Below are positions 28,022-34,876 of a DNA stretch of 64,000 bases, one piece after another. The stretch's first letter is position 1; each line of letters begins with the position of its first letter. A program made the translations under genes and the position numbers. This stretch comes from Streptomyces litmocidini (GTDB lineage: Bacteria; Actinomycetota; Actinomycetes; Streptomycetales; Streptomycetaceae), in the NCBI RefSeq assembly GCF_014649755.1, contig NZ_BMTQ01000006.1:1-64000 (forward strand), written 5' to 3'. The notes under the pieces were generated by a model. The model saw nothing but the letters and a program-made list of their open reading frames with translations, did no database searches and was not told where the DNA came from.

Positions 28022-28052
28022 GTGACGGGGTGCGCGAAGGGGTCCATACTGT
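28022..28052 (+). promoter_or_regulatory. Candidate promoter of the chorismate mutase leader
   Basis: GTGACG (28022-28027) and TACTGT (28047-28052), with 19 bases between, would place the transcription start within a base or two of the leader ATG at 28057. That implies a leaderless mRNA for the leader peptide. Confidence 0.4.
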
Positions 28053-28056
28053 CGCC

Positions 28057-28128
28057 ATGCGCAAGCACCCGACCTTCGTCTTTACCTATGGCAACCGGCC
28101 CACCGGCTGCCATGGTCGTGCTGCTTGA
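28057..28128 (+). CDS. Aromatic leader peptide upstream of chorismate mutase
   Basis: This 23-codon frame reads [20 protein letters not shown] plus three residues, then TGA. It contains Phe7, Phe9 and Tyr11 within five codons, two of them written with TTT and TAT, which this genome rarely uses. It is followed 24 bases later by a strong terminator hairpin and then by the chorismate mutase gene. This is the arrangement of a ribosome-mediated attenuator responding to Phe/Tyr supply. No Shine-Dalgarno is seen at proper distance, which fits a leaderless start. The attenuation role is inferred. Confidence 0.6.
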   Translation: MRKHPTFVFTYGNRPTGCHGRAA

Positions 28129-28134
28129 GCAACT

Positions 28135-28190
28135 GACAAGCGACTTCCCAGGCGCCCCGGGCCGACAAGGCCCGGGGCGTTCTGCTTGTC
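28135..28190 (+). terminator. Putative attenuator terminator
   Basis: CGCCCCGGGCC (28153-28163) pairs perfectly with GGCCCGGGGCG (28169-28179) around GACAA, followed by TTCTGCTTGTC. An outer stem GACAAGC (28135-28141) with GCTTGTC (28184-28190) encloses it. It sits between the leader peptide stop and the chorismate mutase start, so it must be regulated or leaky. Confidence 0.75.
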
Positions 28191-28245
28191 TCCGGGCGAT
28201 GTCGCCCCGGGGCTCCCGGACCCGACACCCCAAGGAGCCCCCGCC

Positions 28246-28548
28246 ATGACGACCACCGCCACCGCGAAGACCCTCGCCGAGCAGACCGGCGCCCGCACCG
28301 ACGAGGCGGCGACGCTGATCGGCGACGCCCGCGAGCGCATCGACGCCCTCGACGACCGGATCATCGGTCTCATCCAGGAACGGGTGGCCATCTCGACCGT
28401 CATCCAGGAGGCCCGGATCTCCTCCGGCGGCCGCCGGGTGAACCTGGCCCGCGAGATGGAGGTCCTCGGCCACTACAGGGACGCGCTGGGCAAGCCGGGC
28501 ACGGCGCTGGCGATGACGATGCTGGAGCTGTGCCGGGGCCGCATCTGA
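28246..28548 (+). CDS. Chorismate mutase (AroQ class, monofunctional)
   Basis: This 100-residue helical protein of the AroQ type converts chorismate to prephenate, the branch step to Phe and Tyr. The family pattern RERIDALDDRIIGLIQERVAIS is followed by IQEAR...GRRVNLAREMEVLGHYRDALG and a final helix MTMLELCRGRI. The ATG at 28246 has AAGGAG 8 bases upstream. It stands alone behind the leader/terminator region, which suggests control by aromatic amino acid supply. Confidence 0.92.
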   Translation: MTTTATAKTLAEQTGARTDEAATLIGDARERIDALDDRIIGLIQERVAISTVIQEARISSGGRRVNLAREMEVLGHYRDALGKPGTALAMTMLELCRGRI

Positions 28549-28562
28549 GAAGAGGCGCCCCA

Positions 28563-28648
28563 GGGGGAGGGATCTGCGGAGGAGGGACCTGCGGAGGAGG
28601 GATCTGCGGAGGAGGGATCTGCGGAGGAGGGACCTGCGGAGGATCTGC
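28563..28648 (+). repeat. 15-bp tandem repeat (GGAGGAGGGATCTGC)
   Basis: There are five near-identical units from 28563 to 28637 plus a partial one, starting 15 bases after the chorismate mutase stop. The units differ only at one T/C position and in the first copy. Confidence 0.85.
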
Positions 28649-29087
28649 GGGGGGGGATCGCCTGGGGATGCCCTCCGGGTGCGTGCCCGTACCCGAGTTC
28701 GGTACGGCTCTCACCCGTACGGCGCGTGACCGGCTCGGGCCGGGCTTCGTTGGTCCGGTTGTCCGTGCCAGCCAGGGGCGGGCCCGAAAGAAACCACGCG
28801 TGGCTTCGCTGGGGCGTGTGGCGTACCCCTCGGGTACGTCGTGGGACCTCGCACCAGCGCGCGTGACCGGACAGCAGGGGACAGCAGCCCGGTCACCCAG
28901 AAAGGGCGGTCGGTCCCGGGGACGCCCGGGGCCGGCCGCAACCGGCCGATCTCCCGACCCTCCCCGTCCCCCTGATCCCTGATCCCTCCCTGATCCCCGA
29001 GCCCCCTGATCCCCTCCCCCTGCGGCGCAACCCCCCGGCGCCGCCCCGCTCGGCACCGCCGCTGCCCTGACACCGGTGCCGACCCCG

Positions 29088-29128
29088 AGGGCCCCGCGCC
29101 GCGACCGGAATCGCGAGCGCGGGGCCCT
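29088..29128. terminator. Long hairpin terminator
   Basis: AGGGCCCCGCGC (29088-29099) pairs with GCGCGGGGCCCT (29117-29128), and an inner CGCGA/TCGCG stem (29100-29104/29111-29115) extends it with one unpaired base between. It is followed on the plus strand by TCCTCGT. It may end chorismate mutase readthrough or a leftward transcript starting near 29160. Confidence 0.7.
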
Positions 29129-29160
29129 TCCTCGTGCCCGGAACCCGACCCCAGCGGCAT

Positions 29161-29176
29161 GTGACGCGCATCACAT
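29161..29176. promoter_or_regulatory. Perfect Crp/Fnr-type palindrome TGTGA-N6-TCACA
   Basis: The sequence TGTGACGCGCATCACA matches the classic Crp operator exactly. It is flanked by TAAAGAT rightward and by TTGTAG-N17-TATGTG leftward, either of which could be promoter elements. No annotated gene starts nearby. Confidence 0.5.
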
Positions 29177-29185
29177 AAAGATCCT

Positions 29186-29290
29186 GTGCAACCGCTACAA
29201 CCAATCCCACCGGTCGCAGGTCATCTATGCAGCAACACCAGAGCTGGAAGGGCGCTGCACTCGGAGGGGGGTGCAGCGCCCTTTCGTCTA
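29186..29290 (+). ncRNA. Possible small RNA downstream of Crp-type site
   Basis: If the TAAAGAT at 29177-29183 acts as a -10, a transcript of about 100 bases would run from about 29190 to the hairpin at 29248-29283 and its TTTCGTCT tail. No conserved RNA family is recognised. The same hairpin can equally serve only as terminator of the GMC gene, so this is tentative. Confidence 0.2.
29248..29283. terminator. Terminator hairpin of GMC oxidoreductase gene
   Basis: AAGGGCGCTGCAC (29248-29260) pairs perfectly with GTGCAGCGCCCTT (29271-29283), 20 bases beyond the stop of the leftward GMC gene. Confidence 0.8.
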
Positions 29291-29303
29291 CGCGTGTCGG
29301 CCG

Positions 29304-31115
29304 TCAGTCCTTCTTCGGCGGGACCGCGGGGATCCCCAGGAACGGCAGCCGCAGGGCGCCGAAGGCCTCGGACGGGACGGCGGGGGACTTCGGCTCGACC
29401 GCCGAGAGCCGCACGTACGCCTCGCCCTGCTGCGGGCGCGGGTCCTCCTCGCCCTTGTTCGGCCAGAAGGACATGGCGCGCTCCGCCTGGGCCGTGATCG
29501 TCAGGGACGGATTGACGCCGAGGTTGGCGGAGACGGCCGCGCCGTCGACGACGGAGATCCCCGGGTGGCCGAAGAGCCGGTGGTACGGGTCGATGACACC
29601 GGTCGCGCCGTCGGCGCCGATCGGGCAGCCGCCCAGGAAGTGCGCGGTGAGCGGGGTGCCCATCAGCTCGCCGACGTTGGATCCGGCGAAGCCGTTGATC
29701 TCCTCGGCGAGGAGGGTGGCGGCCTGGGTGGCCTCCGGGATCTGGACCGGATTGGGCGCGCCGTGCCCCTGGCGGGCCGTGAGCAGGCCCTTCCCGAGGC
29801 CGCCGGGCTTGCGGTAGGTCGTGAGGGAGTTGTCGAGGGACTGCATGACGAGGCCGATGATGGTCCGCTCGGACCAGTGCCAGTTGGAGAGCGAGCGCAC
29901 GGCGAGCGCCGGATGCTTGAGCAGGTTGAGGAACCAGCTCCGCACCCGGTGGGCGCCGTAGGGCACCTGGAGGACGGTCAGGCTGCCCATGGAGTTGGAG
30001 CCCTTGCCGTACCGGACCGGCTCGATGTGGGTGTTCTCGTCCGGGTGGACGGACGAGGTGATGGCGACGCCCCTGGTGAAGTCGGCCTTCTCCTTGCCGT
30101 GCCGCTTGCGGTAGCGGCGGTCGGTGGTCTGGGCGCCGACCAGTCCCTCGGAGTTGGTGCGGGTGAGCTCGCCGAGCCGGTTCGAGATCCGGGGCAGCAG
30201 TCCGCTGTCCTTCATCCGGTGCAGCAGGGTCTGCGTGCCGTACGTGCCGGCGGCGATGACCACCCGCCGGGCGGTGAAGGTCCGGCCCTTGCCCTTCCTG
30301 CGGTCGTCGGTGGGCAGGGTCCTCACCGCGAAGCCGCCCCGCGAGTCCTCGGTGACGGTGACGACCGTGGTCATGGGGTGGACGGTGGCGCCCGCCTTCT
30401 CGGCGAGGTACAGGTAGTTCTCGTTGAGGGTGTTCTTGGCGCCGTGGCGGCAGCCGGTCATGCACTCGCCGCACTCGGTGCAGGCGCGCCGGGCCGGGCC
30501 CGCGCCGCCGAAGTAGGGGTCGGCGACCTCCTCGCCGGGCTTCGCCCTCGCCGTTCCGTCGGCGTCGTCGCCGTCGCCGAAGAAGACCCCGACGGGCGCC
30601 ATGTGGAAGGTGTCGCCGATGCCCATGGCCTGGGCGGCGGACTTCAGGTGCACGTCGGAGGGGGTCATCGTCGGGTTGAGGCGGACGCCGAGCATCCGCT
30701 TCGCCTGGTCGTAGTACGGCCGCAGCTCGTCCTGCCAGTCCGTGATGTCCTTCCACTGCGGGTCGTCGAAGAAGGGCTTGGGCGGTACGTAGAGGGTGTT
30801 GGCGTAGTTGAGGGAGCCGCCGCCGACGCCGGCGCCCGCGAGCACCATGACGTTGCCGAGCAGGTGGATGCGCTGGAGGCCGTAGAGGCCGAGGGCGGGG
30901 GCCCACAGGAAGTTCTTCAGGTCCCAGGAGTTCTTGGGCAGGCTCGCGCGGGTGAAGCGGCGCCCCGCCTCCAGGACGCCGACCCGGTAGCCCTTCTCGG
31001 TGAGGCGGAGGGCGGTGACCGAACCGCCGAAGCCGGAGCCGACGACCAGGACGTCGTAGTCGTACGCGGCGTCGTCCGCGAGCTCCTGATTTTGGGTAGG
31101 GGGTACCGCGGCCAT
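29304..31115 (-). CDS. GMC family oxidoreductase (cholesterol oxidase-like) with four-Cys motif
   Basis: This 603-residue flavoprotein has the FAD motif VLVVGSGFGGSVTALRL (about 23-39) and AGAGVGGGSLNYAN. Residues about 212-225 read CTECGECMTGCRHG, a C-x2-C-x2-C-x3-C set reminiscent of an iron-sulfur ligand pattern, within a protein otherwise like ChoD-type cholesterol oxidase relatives. The C-terminal FLGGCPIG and SVVDGAAVSANLGVNPSLTITA are typical GMC. The substrate is unknown, perhaps a sterol-like or hydrophobic alcohol. It lies 38 bases downstream of the aldehyde dehydrogenase gene, suggesting alcohol-to-acid oxidation. Confidence 0.9.
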   Translation of the reverse strand: MAAVPPTQNQELADDAAYDYDVLVVGSGFGGSVTALRLTEKGYRVGVLEAGRRFTRASLPKNSWDLKNFLWAPALGLYGLQRIHLLGNVMVLAGAGVGGGSLNYANTLYVPPKPFFDDPQWKDITDWQDELRPYYDQAKRMLGVRLNPTMTPSDVHLKSAAQAMGIGDTFHMAPVGVFFGDGDDADGTARAKPGEEVADPYFGGAGPARRACTECGECMTGCRHGAKNTLNENYLYLAEKAGATVHPMTTVVTVTEDSRGGFAVRTLPTDDRRKGKGRTFTARRVVIAAGTYGTQTLLHRMKDSGLLPRISNRLGELTRTNSEGLVGAQTTDRRYRKRHGKEKADFTRGVAITSSVHPDENTHIEPVRYGKGSNSMGSLTVLQVPYGAHRVRSWFLNLLKHPALAVRSLSNWHWSERTIIGLVMQSLDNSLTTYRKPGGLGKGLLTARQGHGAPNPVQIPEATQAATLLAEEINGFAGSNVGELMGTPLTAHFLGGCPIGADGATGVIDPYHRLFGHPGISVVDGAAVSANLGVNPSLTITAQAERAMSFWPNKGEEDPRPQQGEAYVRLSAVEPKSPAVPSEAFGALRLPFLGIPAVPPKKD

Positions 31116-31153
31116 GGCTCTCCTCGTGCGGAAAGGTGGGAAAGGGACGGACG

Positions 31154-32821
31154 TCAGCGCAGGCGCAGGGCCTTCATCGCCTTCAGGGACGCGCTCATGA
31201 ACGCGGCGTACTTCTCGTCGTCCATCCCGAAGGAGGGCGCGAGCGGGATCAGCCGCTGCTGGGCGACGGTCTGCGCCTCGGTGTACTTGAGGATGCCCTC
31301 GGAGCCGTGGCGGCGGCCGAGCCCGGAGTCCTTCATGCCGCCCATCGGGGACTGCACGCTGCCGTAGGCCGGGGCGTACCCCTCGTTGATGTTGACGGTG
31401 CCGGTGCGCAGCCGGGCCGCGACGGCGTGGCCGCGGCGCGAGTCCTTCGTCCAGACGGAGGAGTTGAGGCCGTACGGGGTGGCGTTGGCGAGCTCGACGA
31501 CCTCGTCCTCGTCCGTGAAGCGGTAGACGGAGACGACGGGGCCGAAGGTCTCCTCGCCGCAGACGGCCATCGGGGCCTCGACGCCGTCGAGGATGGTCGG
31601 CTCGTAGAAGAGGGGGCCGATGTCGGGACGGGCGACGCCGCCGGCGACGAGCGTGGCACCCTTGGCGACGGCCTCCTCGACGTGCTTGGTGACGGTCTCC
31701 AGCTGCCGCTCGCCGACGAGGGAGCCCATGTCCGCCCCGTACGCGAGGGAGTTGCCGAGGCGCATGGCCCTGGTGCGGGCGGCGAAGCGGTCGAGGAAGG
31801 CGTCGGCGATCGACTCGTGCACGTACAGCCGCTCGATGGAGATGCAGAGCTGCCCGGCGGAGGAGAAGCAGGCGCGGACGGCTCCGGCGGCGGCCTTCTC
31901 GACGTCGGCGTCCTGGAGGACGAGCATCGCGTTCTTGCCGCCGAGTTCGAGCGAGACGCCGACGAGGCGGGCGGCGGCGCCCCGGGCGACCTCGCGGCCG
32001 GTGCGGGTGGAGCCGGTGAAGGAGACGTAGTCGGCGTGGGCGACGACCTCGGGGCCGACGACCGGGCCCTCGCCGAGGACGACCTGGAAGACCTCGGCGG
32101 GCAGCCCGGCCTCGATGAGCAGGTCACGGGCCCAGAGCGCGGTGAGCGCGGTCTCCGTGTCGGGCTTCATGACGACGGCGTTGCCCGAGACGAAGGCGGG
32201 GAGCGCGTCGCCGACGGAGAGCTCCAGGGGGTAGTTCCAGGGGGCGATCTGGCCGACGACCCCGCGCGGCTGGCGCAGTTCGGTGACCTTGGTGAGGGTC
32301 GGCACGACGCCGGTGTGGCGCTTGGCACGCAGGTACGAGGCGGCCTTGCGGCCGTAGTGGCGGGCGGCGACGGCGACCGCCTGCACCTCCTCGTGCGCGT
32401 GCAGGCGGGCCTTGCCCGTCTCCAGCTGGATGAGGTCGAGGACCTCGGCCTGCCGCTGGAGGACGAGGTCGTGGAAGCGCAGGAGGACGGCGGCGCGGGT
32501 CCTGACCGGGGTGGCGGCCCAGGCGGTCTGGGCGGCACGCGCGCGCGTGAAGGCCTCGGCGACGTCCTCGGGGGTGGACTCGGGCAGGTCCGCCAGCTTC
32601 TCCCCGGTGAAGGGGGTGTGGTTGGCGGTCCGGCCGGAGCCGACGACTCCGCGCGTGAGCCGGGCGATCAGCTCGGGCGTCACGACGTCGGCGGCGGTCC
32701 GCGCGCCGGCGGGCGCGGGCGCGACCGGGTTGGTCGCGCCGGCGGGCGCGGCCGGGCGGGCCGCCTCGGCGGCGGCGTCGGCGGGAACCGTGGGGGCGGC
32801 GGGGGCCTGCGAGTCCGTCAT
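31154..32821 (-). CDS. Succinic semialdehyde dehydrogenase (NAD(P)+)
   Basis: This 555-residue aldehyde dehydrogenase oxidises succinic semialdehyde to succinate (GABA shunt). Seen: PWNYPLELS, the cofactor loop FTGSTRTGREVA, the general base in LELGGKNAML and the nucleophile in SSAGQLCISIERLYV. The C-terminal part has PMGGMKDSGLGRRHG. About 45 extra Ala/Pro-rich residues precede the family start. The ATG at 32821 was kept because there is no better internal site. It is cotranscribed with the GMC oxidoreductase. Confidence 0.9.
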   Translation of the reverse strand: MTDSQAPAAPTVPADAAAEAARPAAPAGATNPVAPAPAGARTAADVVTPELIARLTRGVVGSGRTANHTPFTGEKLADLPESTPEDVAEAFTRARAAQTAWAATPVRTRAAVLLRFHDLVLQRQAEVLDLIQLETGKARLHAHEEVQAVAVAARHYGRKAASYLRAKRHTGVVPTLTKVTELRQPRGVVGQIAPWNYPLELSVGDALPAFVSGNAVVMKPDTETALTALWARDLLIEAGLPAEVFQVVLGEGPVVGPEVVAHADYVSFTGSTRTGREVARGAAARLVGVSLELGGKNAMLVLQDADVEKAAAGAVRACFSSAGQLCISIERLYVHESIADAFLDRFAARTRAMRLGNSLAYGADMGSLVGERQLETVTKHVEEAVAKGATLVAGGVARPDIGPLFYEPTILDGVEAPMAVCGEETFGPVVSVYRFTDEDEVVELANATPYGLNSSVWTKDSRRGHAVAARLRTGTVNINEGYAPAYGSVQSPMGGMKDSGLGRRHGSEGILKYTEAQTVAQQRLIPLAPSFGMDDEKYAAFMSASLKAMKALRLR

Positions 32822-32970
32822 GGGGCCGAGCGTAGGCCGCGTTCCGACCTTTGGGTACCCGTCGGTAACGCGTTTTCACCGTCCGCACACATCGCGCCAG
32901 CGATCACTGGCACATAAGCCCTGATCAGGGGCTTACGGCCCTCGAAGGTCGCCCGTGGAGATTTTTCCGC

Positions 32971-33012
32971 CCCTCAGTCCCCCGGTGCGCGCCCTCAGTC
33001 CCCCGGTGCGCG
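32971..33012. repeat. 21-bp exact tandem duplication across a stop codon
   Basis: Bases 32971-32991 and 32992-33012 are identical. The right copy encodes the last residues (RAPGD) and stop of the kinase; the left copy repeats the same codons and stop in the same frame directly after it. Confidence 0.9.
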
Positions 33013-34764
33013 CCAGTGCTGGACGACGATGTCGAACTGCTCCCGGGTGGTCTCCCAGCTGGACTCCGGCGAGGACATGTAGAGGGCGTACTCGGTGCCG
33101 TCGTCCTCGTAGTACATCTGGTCGATCGCGTGCCGCGGCCCGGGGAAGCTCTTCTTCTCGGTCCAGGTGAACTCCCACAGGCAGGAGCGGACCTGGTCGC
33201 GATAGGTGACCTGGTCGAGCTTGATCCGCTGGTAGTTCATGCGCTTCTGGAGGAGGACCTCCAGGTCGAGGGCGTGCATGTACGGATTCTCGAAGTCGGG
33301 GCTGCGGTCGATGCTGATGCGGATGCGGTGGCGGCCGTTGTCCGGGGTGTAGTCGATCTGGTCGCCCTCCGTCTGCCGCTTCCAGCCGTCCGGCACGAGG
33401 AGGCTGAAGCCCTCCGGGTCCTTGACGCGGTGCCAGCCGGCCGGGACGCCGCCGCCCGGTCCCTGGGCGGCGGGGGACGTCGCCGCCGTGCGTCCGCCGG
33501 CGCGGTCGCCGCCCGCGTAGTTCATGGCGGCGAAGACGGCGCCGCCCGCGACGACCCCGGCGAGCAGCGCCGCGAGCACGGCGGTGCGCCAGCGGCCGCG
33601 CCCGGAGGCGGACGGGGAGGCCGGGACGAGCCTGGGGTGCTGGGGAGGTCCGGGTGACGGCTGGGGCTGGTGAGGCTGAGAGGGCTGGTGAGGCAGAGAG
33701 GGCTGGTGAGGCAGAGGGGACTGGTCGGTCTGGTGAGGCGGGTGGGGCCATTGCGCGGTGGCCTTCCGCGGCTCGCCGGACGTCAGGCTCTCCGTGCCGG
33801 TGCCCGTACCGCCGCTCACGGCGTCCGTGCTACGCGCGTCGCCGCCCGGCCCGTGACCGTCCGCCACCGAGTCCAGGTCCTCCCTGGCCACGCGCTGGGT
33901 CGGCACGTACGCCTGCGCCGCCGCCGGCGAGCGCCCCTCCATCGCGTCGAGCAGCATCCGCTCGGCCTCGTCCGCGCGCGGCCGCTGCGCCGGGTCCTTG
34001 CGCAGCAGGGCCACGATGACGGAGGCCAGCGGCCCCGCCTTCTCCGGGCGCGGCGGCTCCTCGGTCACCACGGCCTGCATGGTGCTGATCGGGGAGGTGC
34101 GGCGGAACGGCGAGGTGCCCTCCACCGCCGTGTACAGCGTGGCACCGAGGGACCAGAGGTCGGACGCGGGCCCCGGGTCGCCGCCCTGCACCCGCTCGGG
34201 CGCCAGGTAGTCGATGGAGCCGACGATCTCGCCGGTCCGCGTGATCGTGGAGTCCCCCTCGATCGCCGCGATCCCGAAGTCGGTGATGAGGACGCGCCCG
34301 TCCCGGGCGAGCAGCACGTTGCCCGGCTTGACGTCCCGGTGCAGCACCCCGGCCGCGTGCGCGGCGCGCAGCGCGCCGACGACGTGCAGACCGATCCTGG
34401 CCGCCTCCCGGGGCTCGATCGTGCCGGCCGCCTTGGCGGCGTCGGCGAGCGAGGGGCCGTCGACGTACTGCATCACGATCCACGGCCGGTTGTCGTGCTC
34501 CAGGACGTCGTGGACGGTCACCACGCCCGGGTGCGTGATCCGAGCGGCGGCCCGCGCCTCCTTCTGCGTACGGGCGTGCAGCACGAGCCGGTCGGCCTCG
34601 GCCACGAAGCGACCCGCCGTCAGCTCCTTCACCGCCACCACGCGGTGCAGCACCTCGTCGTGCGCGCGCCAGACCTTGCCCATGCCGCCGCGCCCGATGG
34701 ACTCGCCCAGCCGGTAGCGACCGGCGAGCAGCAGCCCCGCCCCTGTGCTCTGAGAATGTTCCAC
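32995..34764 (-). CDS. Membrane Ser/Thr protein kinase (PASTA-less, with C-terminal extracellular domain)
   Basis: This 589-residue kinase has a GTG start (MEHSQSTGAG). The kinase domain (13-275) is complete: GRGGMGKVWRA, VAVKEL, HRDVKPGNVLL, DFGIAAIEGD, SIDYLAPERVQG and DLWSLGATLY. A His/Gln/Pro-rich linker (about 340-380) precedes one membrane helix at about 391-413. The outside domain (about 440-589: DPEGFSLLVPDGWKR...) is shared in part with the neighbouring pseudokinase (DPEGFRIGVPKGWRR). The ligand is unknown. Confidence 0.93.
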   Translation of the reverse strand: MEHSQSTGAGLLLAGRYRLGESIGRGGMGKVWRAHDEVLHRVVAVKELTAGRFVAEADRLVLHARTQKEARAAARITHPGVVTVHDVLEHDNRPWIVMQYVDGPSLADAAKAAGTIEPREAARIGLHVVGALRAAHAAGVLHRDVKPGNVLLARDGRVLITDFGIAAIEGDSTITRTGEIVGSIDYLAPERVQGGDPGPASDLWSLGATLYTAVEGTSPFRRTSPISTMQAVVTEEPPRPEKAGPLASVIVALLRKDPAQRPRADEAERMLLDAMEGRSPAAAQAYVPTQRVAREDLDSVADGHGPGGDARSTDAVSGGTGTGTESLTSGEPRKATAQWPHPPHQTDQSPLPHQPSLPHQPSQPHQPQPSPGPPQHPRLVPASPSASGRGRWRTAVLAALLAGVVAGGAVFAAMNYAGGDRAGGRTAATSPAAQGPGGGVPAGWHRVKDPEGFSLLVPDGWKRQTEGDQIDYTPDNGRHRIRISIDRSPDFENPYMHALDLEVLLQKRMNYQRIKLDQVTYRDQVRSCLWEFTWTEKKSFPGPRHAIDQMYYEDDGTEYALYMSSPESSWETTREQFDIVVQHWRAPGD

Positions 34765-34876
34765 TTGCCCCCGCCCGTTCCTTCTGATGCCAGGTTACGG
34801 AGGGAGGTGCGGGTGGCGGAACCTCGGGGCGGTCATAGGAACAGCACTGTGACCGGGGGCCGGTGGGACATACGTA

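Larger units (their letters stand above)
28549..29303. other. 755-bp gene-free region between convergent genes
   Basis: No credible gene is found here. The region holds a 15-bp tandem array (28563-28648), pyrimidine-rich GATCCCT repeats (about 28973-29013) complementary in part to that array, several GTAC-containing hairpins at 28687-28850, a long hairpin (29088-29128), a Crp-type palindrome (29161-29176) and a 13-bp-stem hairpin (29248-29283). The last 140 bases could encode a small RNA. Confidence 0.6.

Noticed and set aside
28680..28860. tRNA-like folds in the chorismate mutase downstream gap
   Set aside because: Short GTAC stems occur, but no acceptor stem, T-loop consensus or anticodon arm can be assembled.
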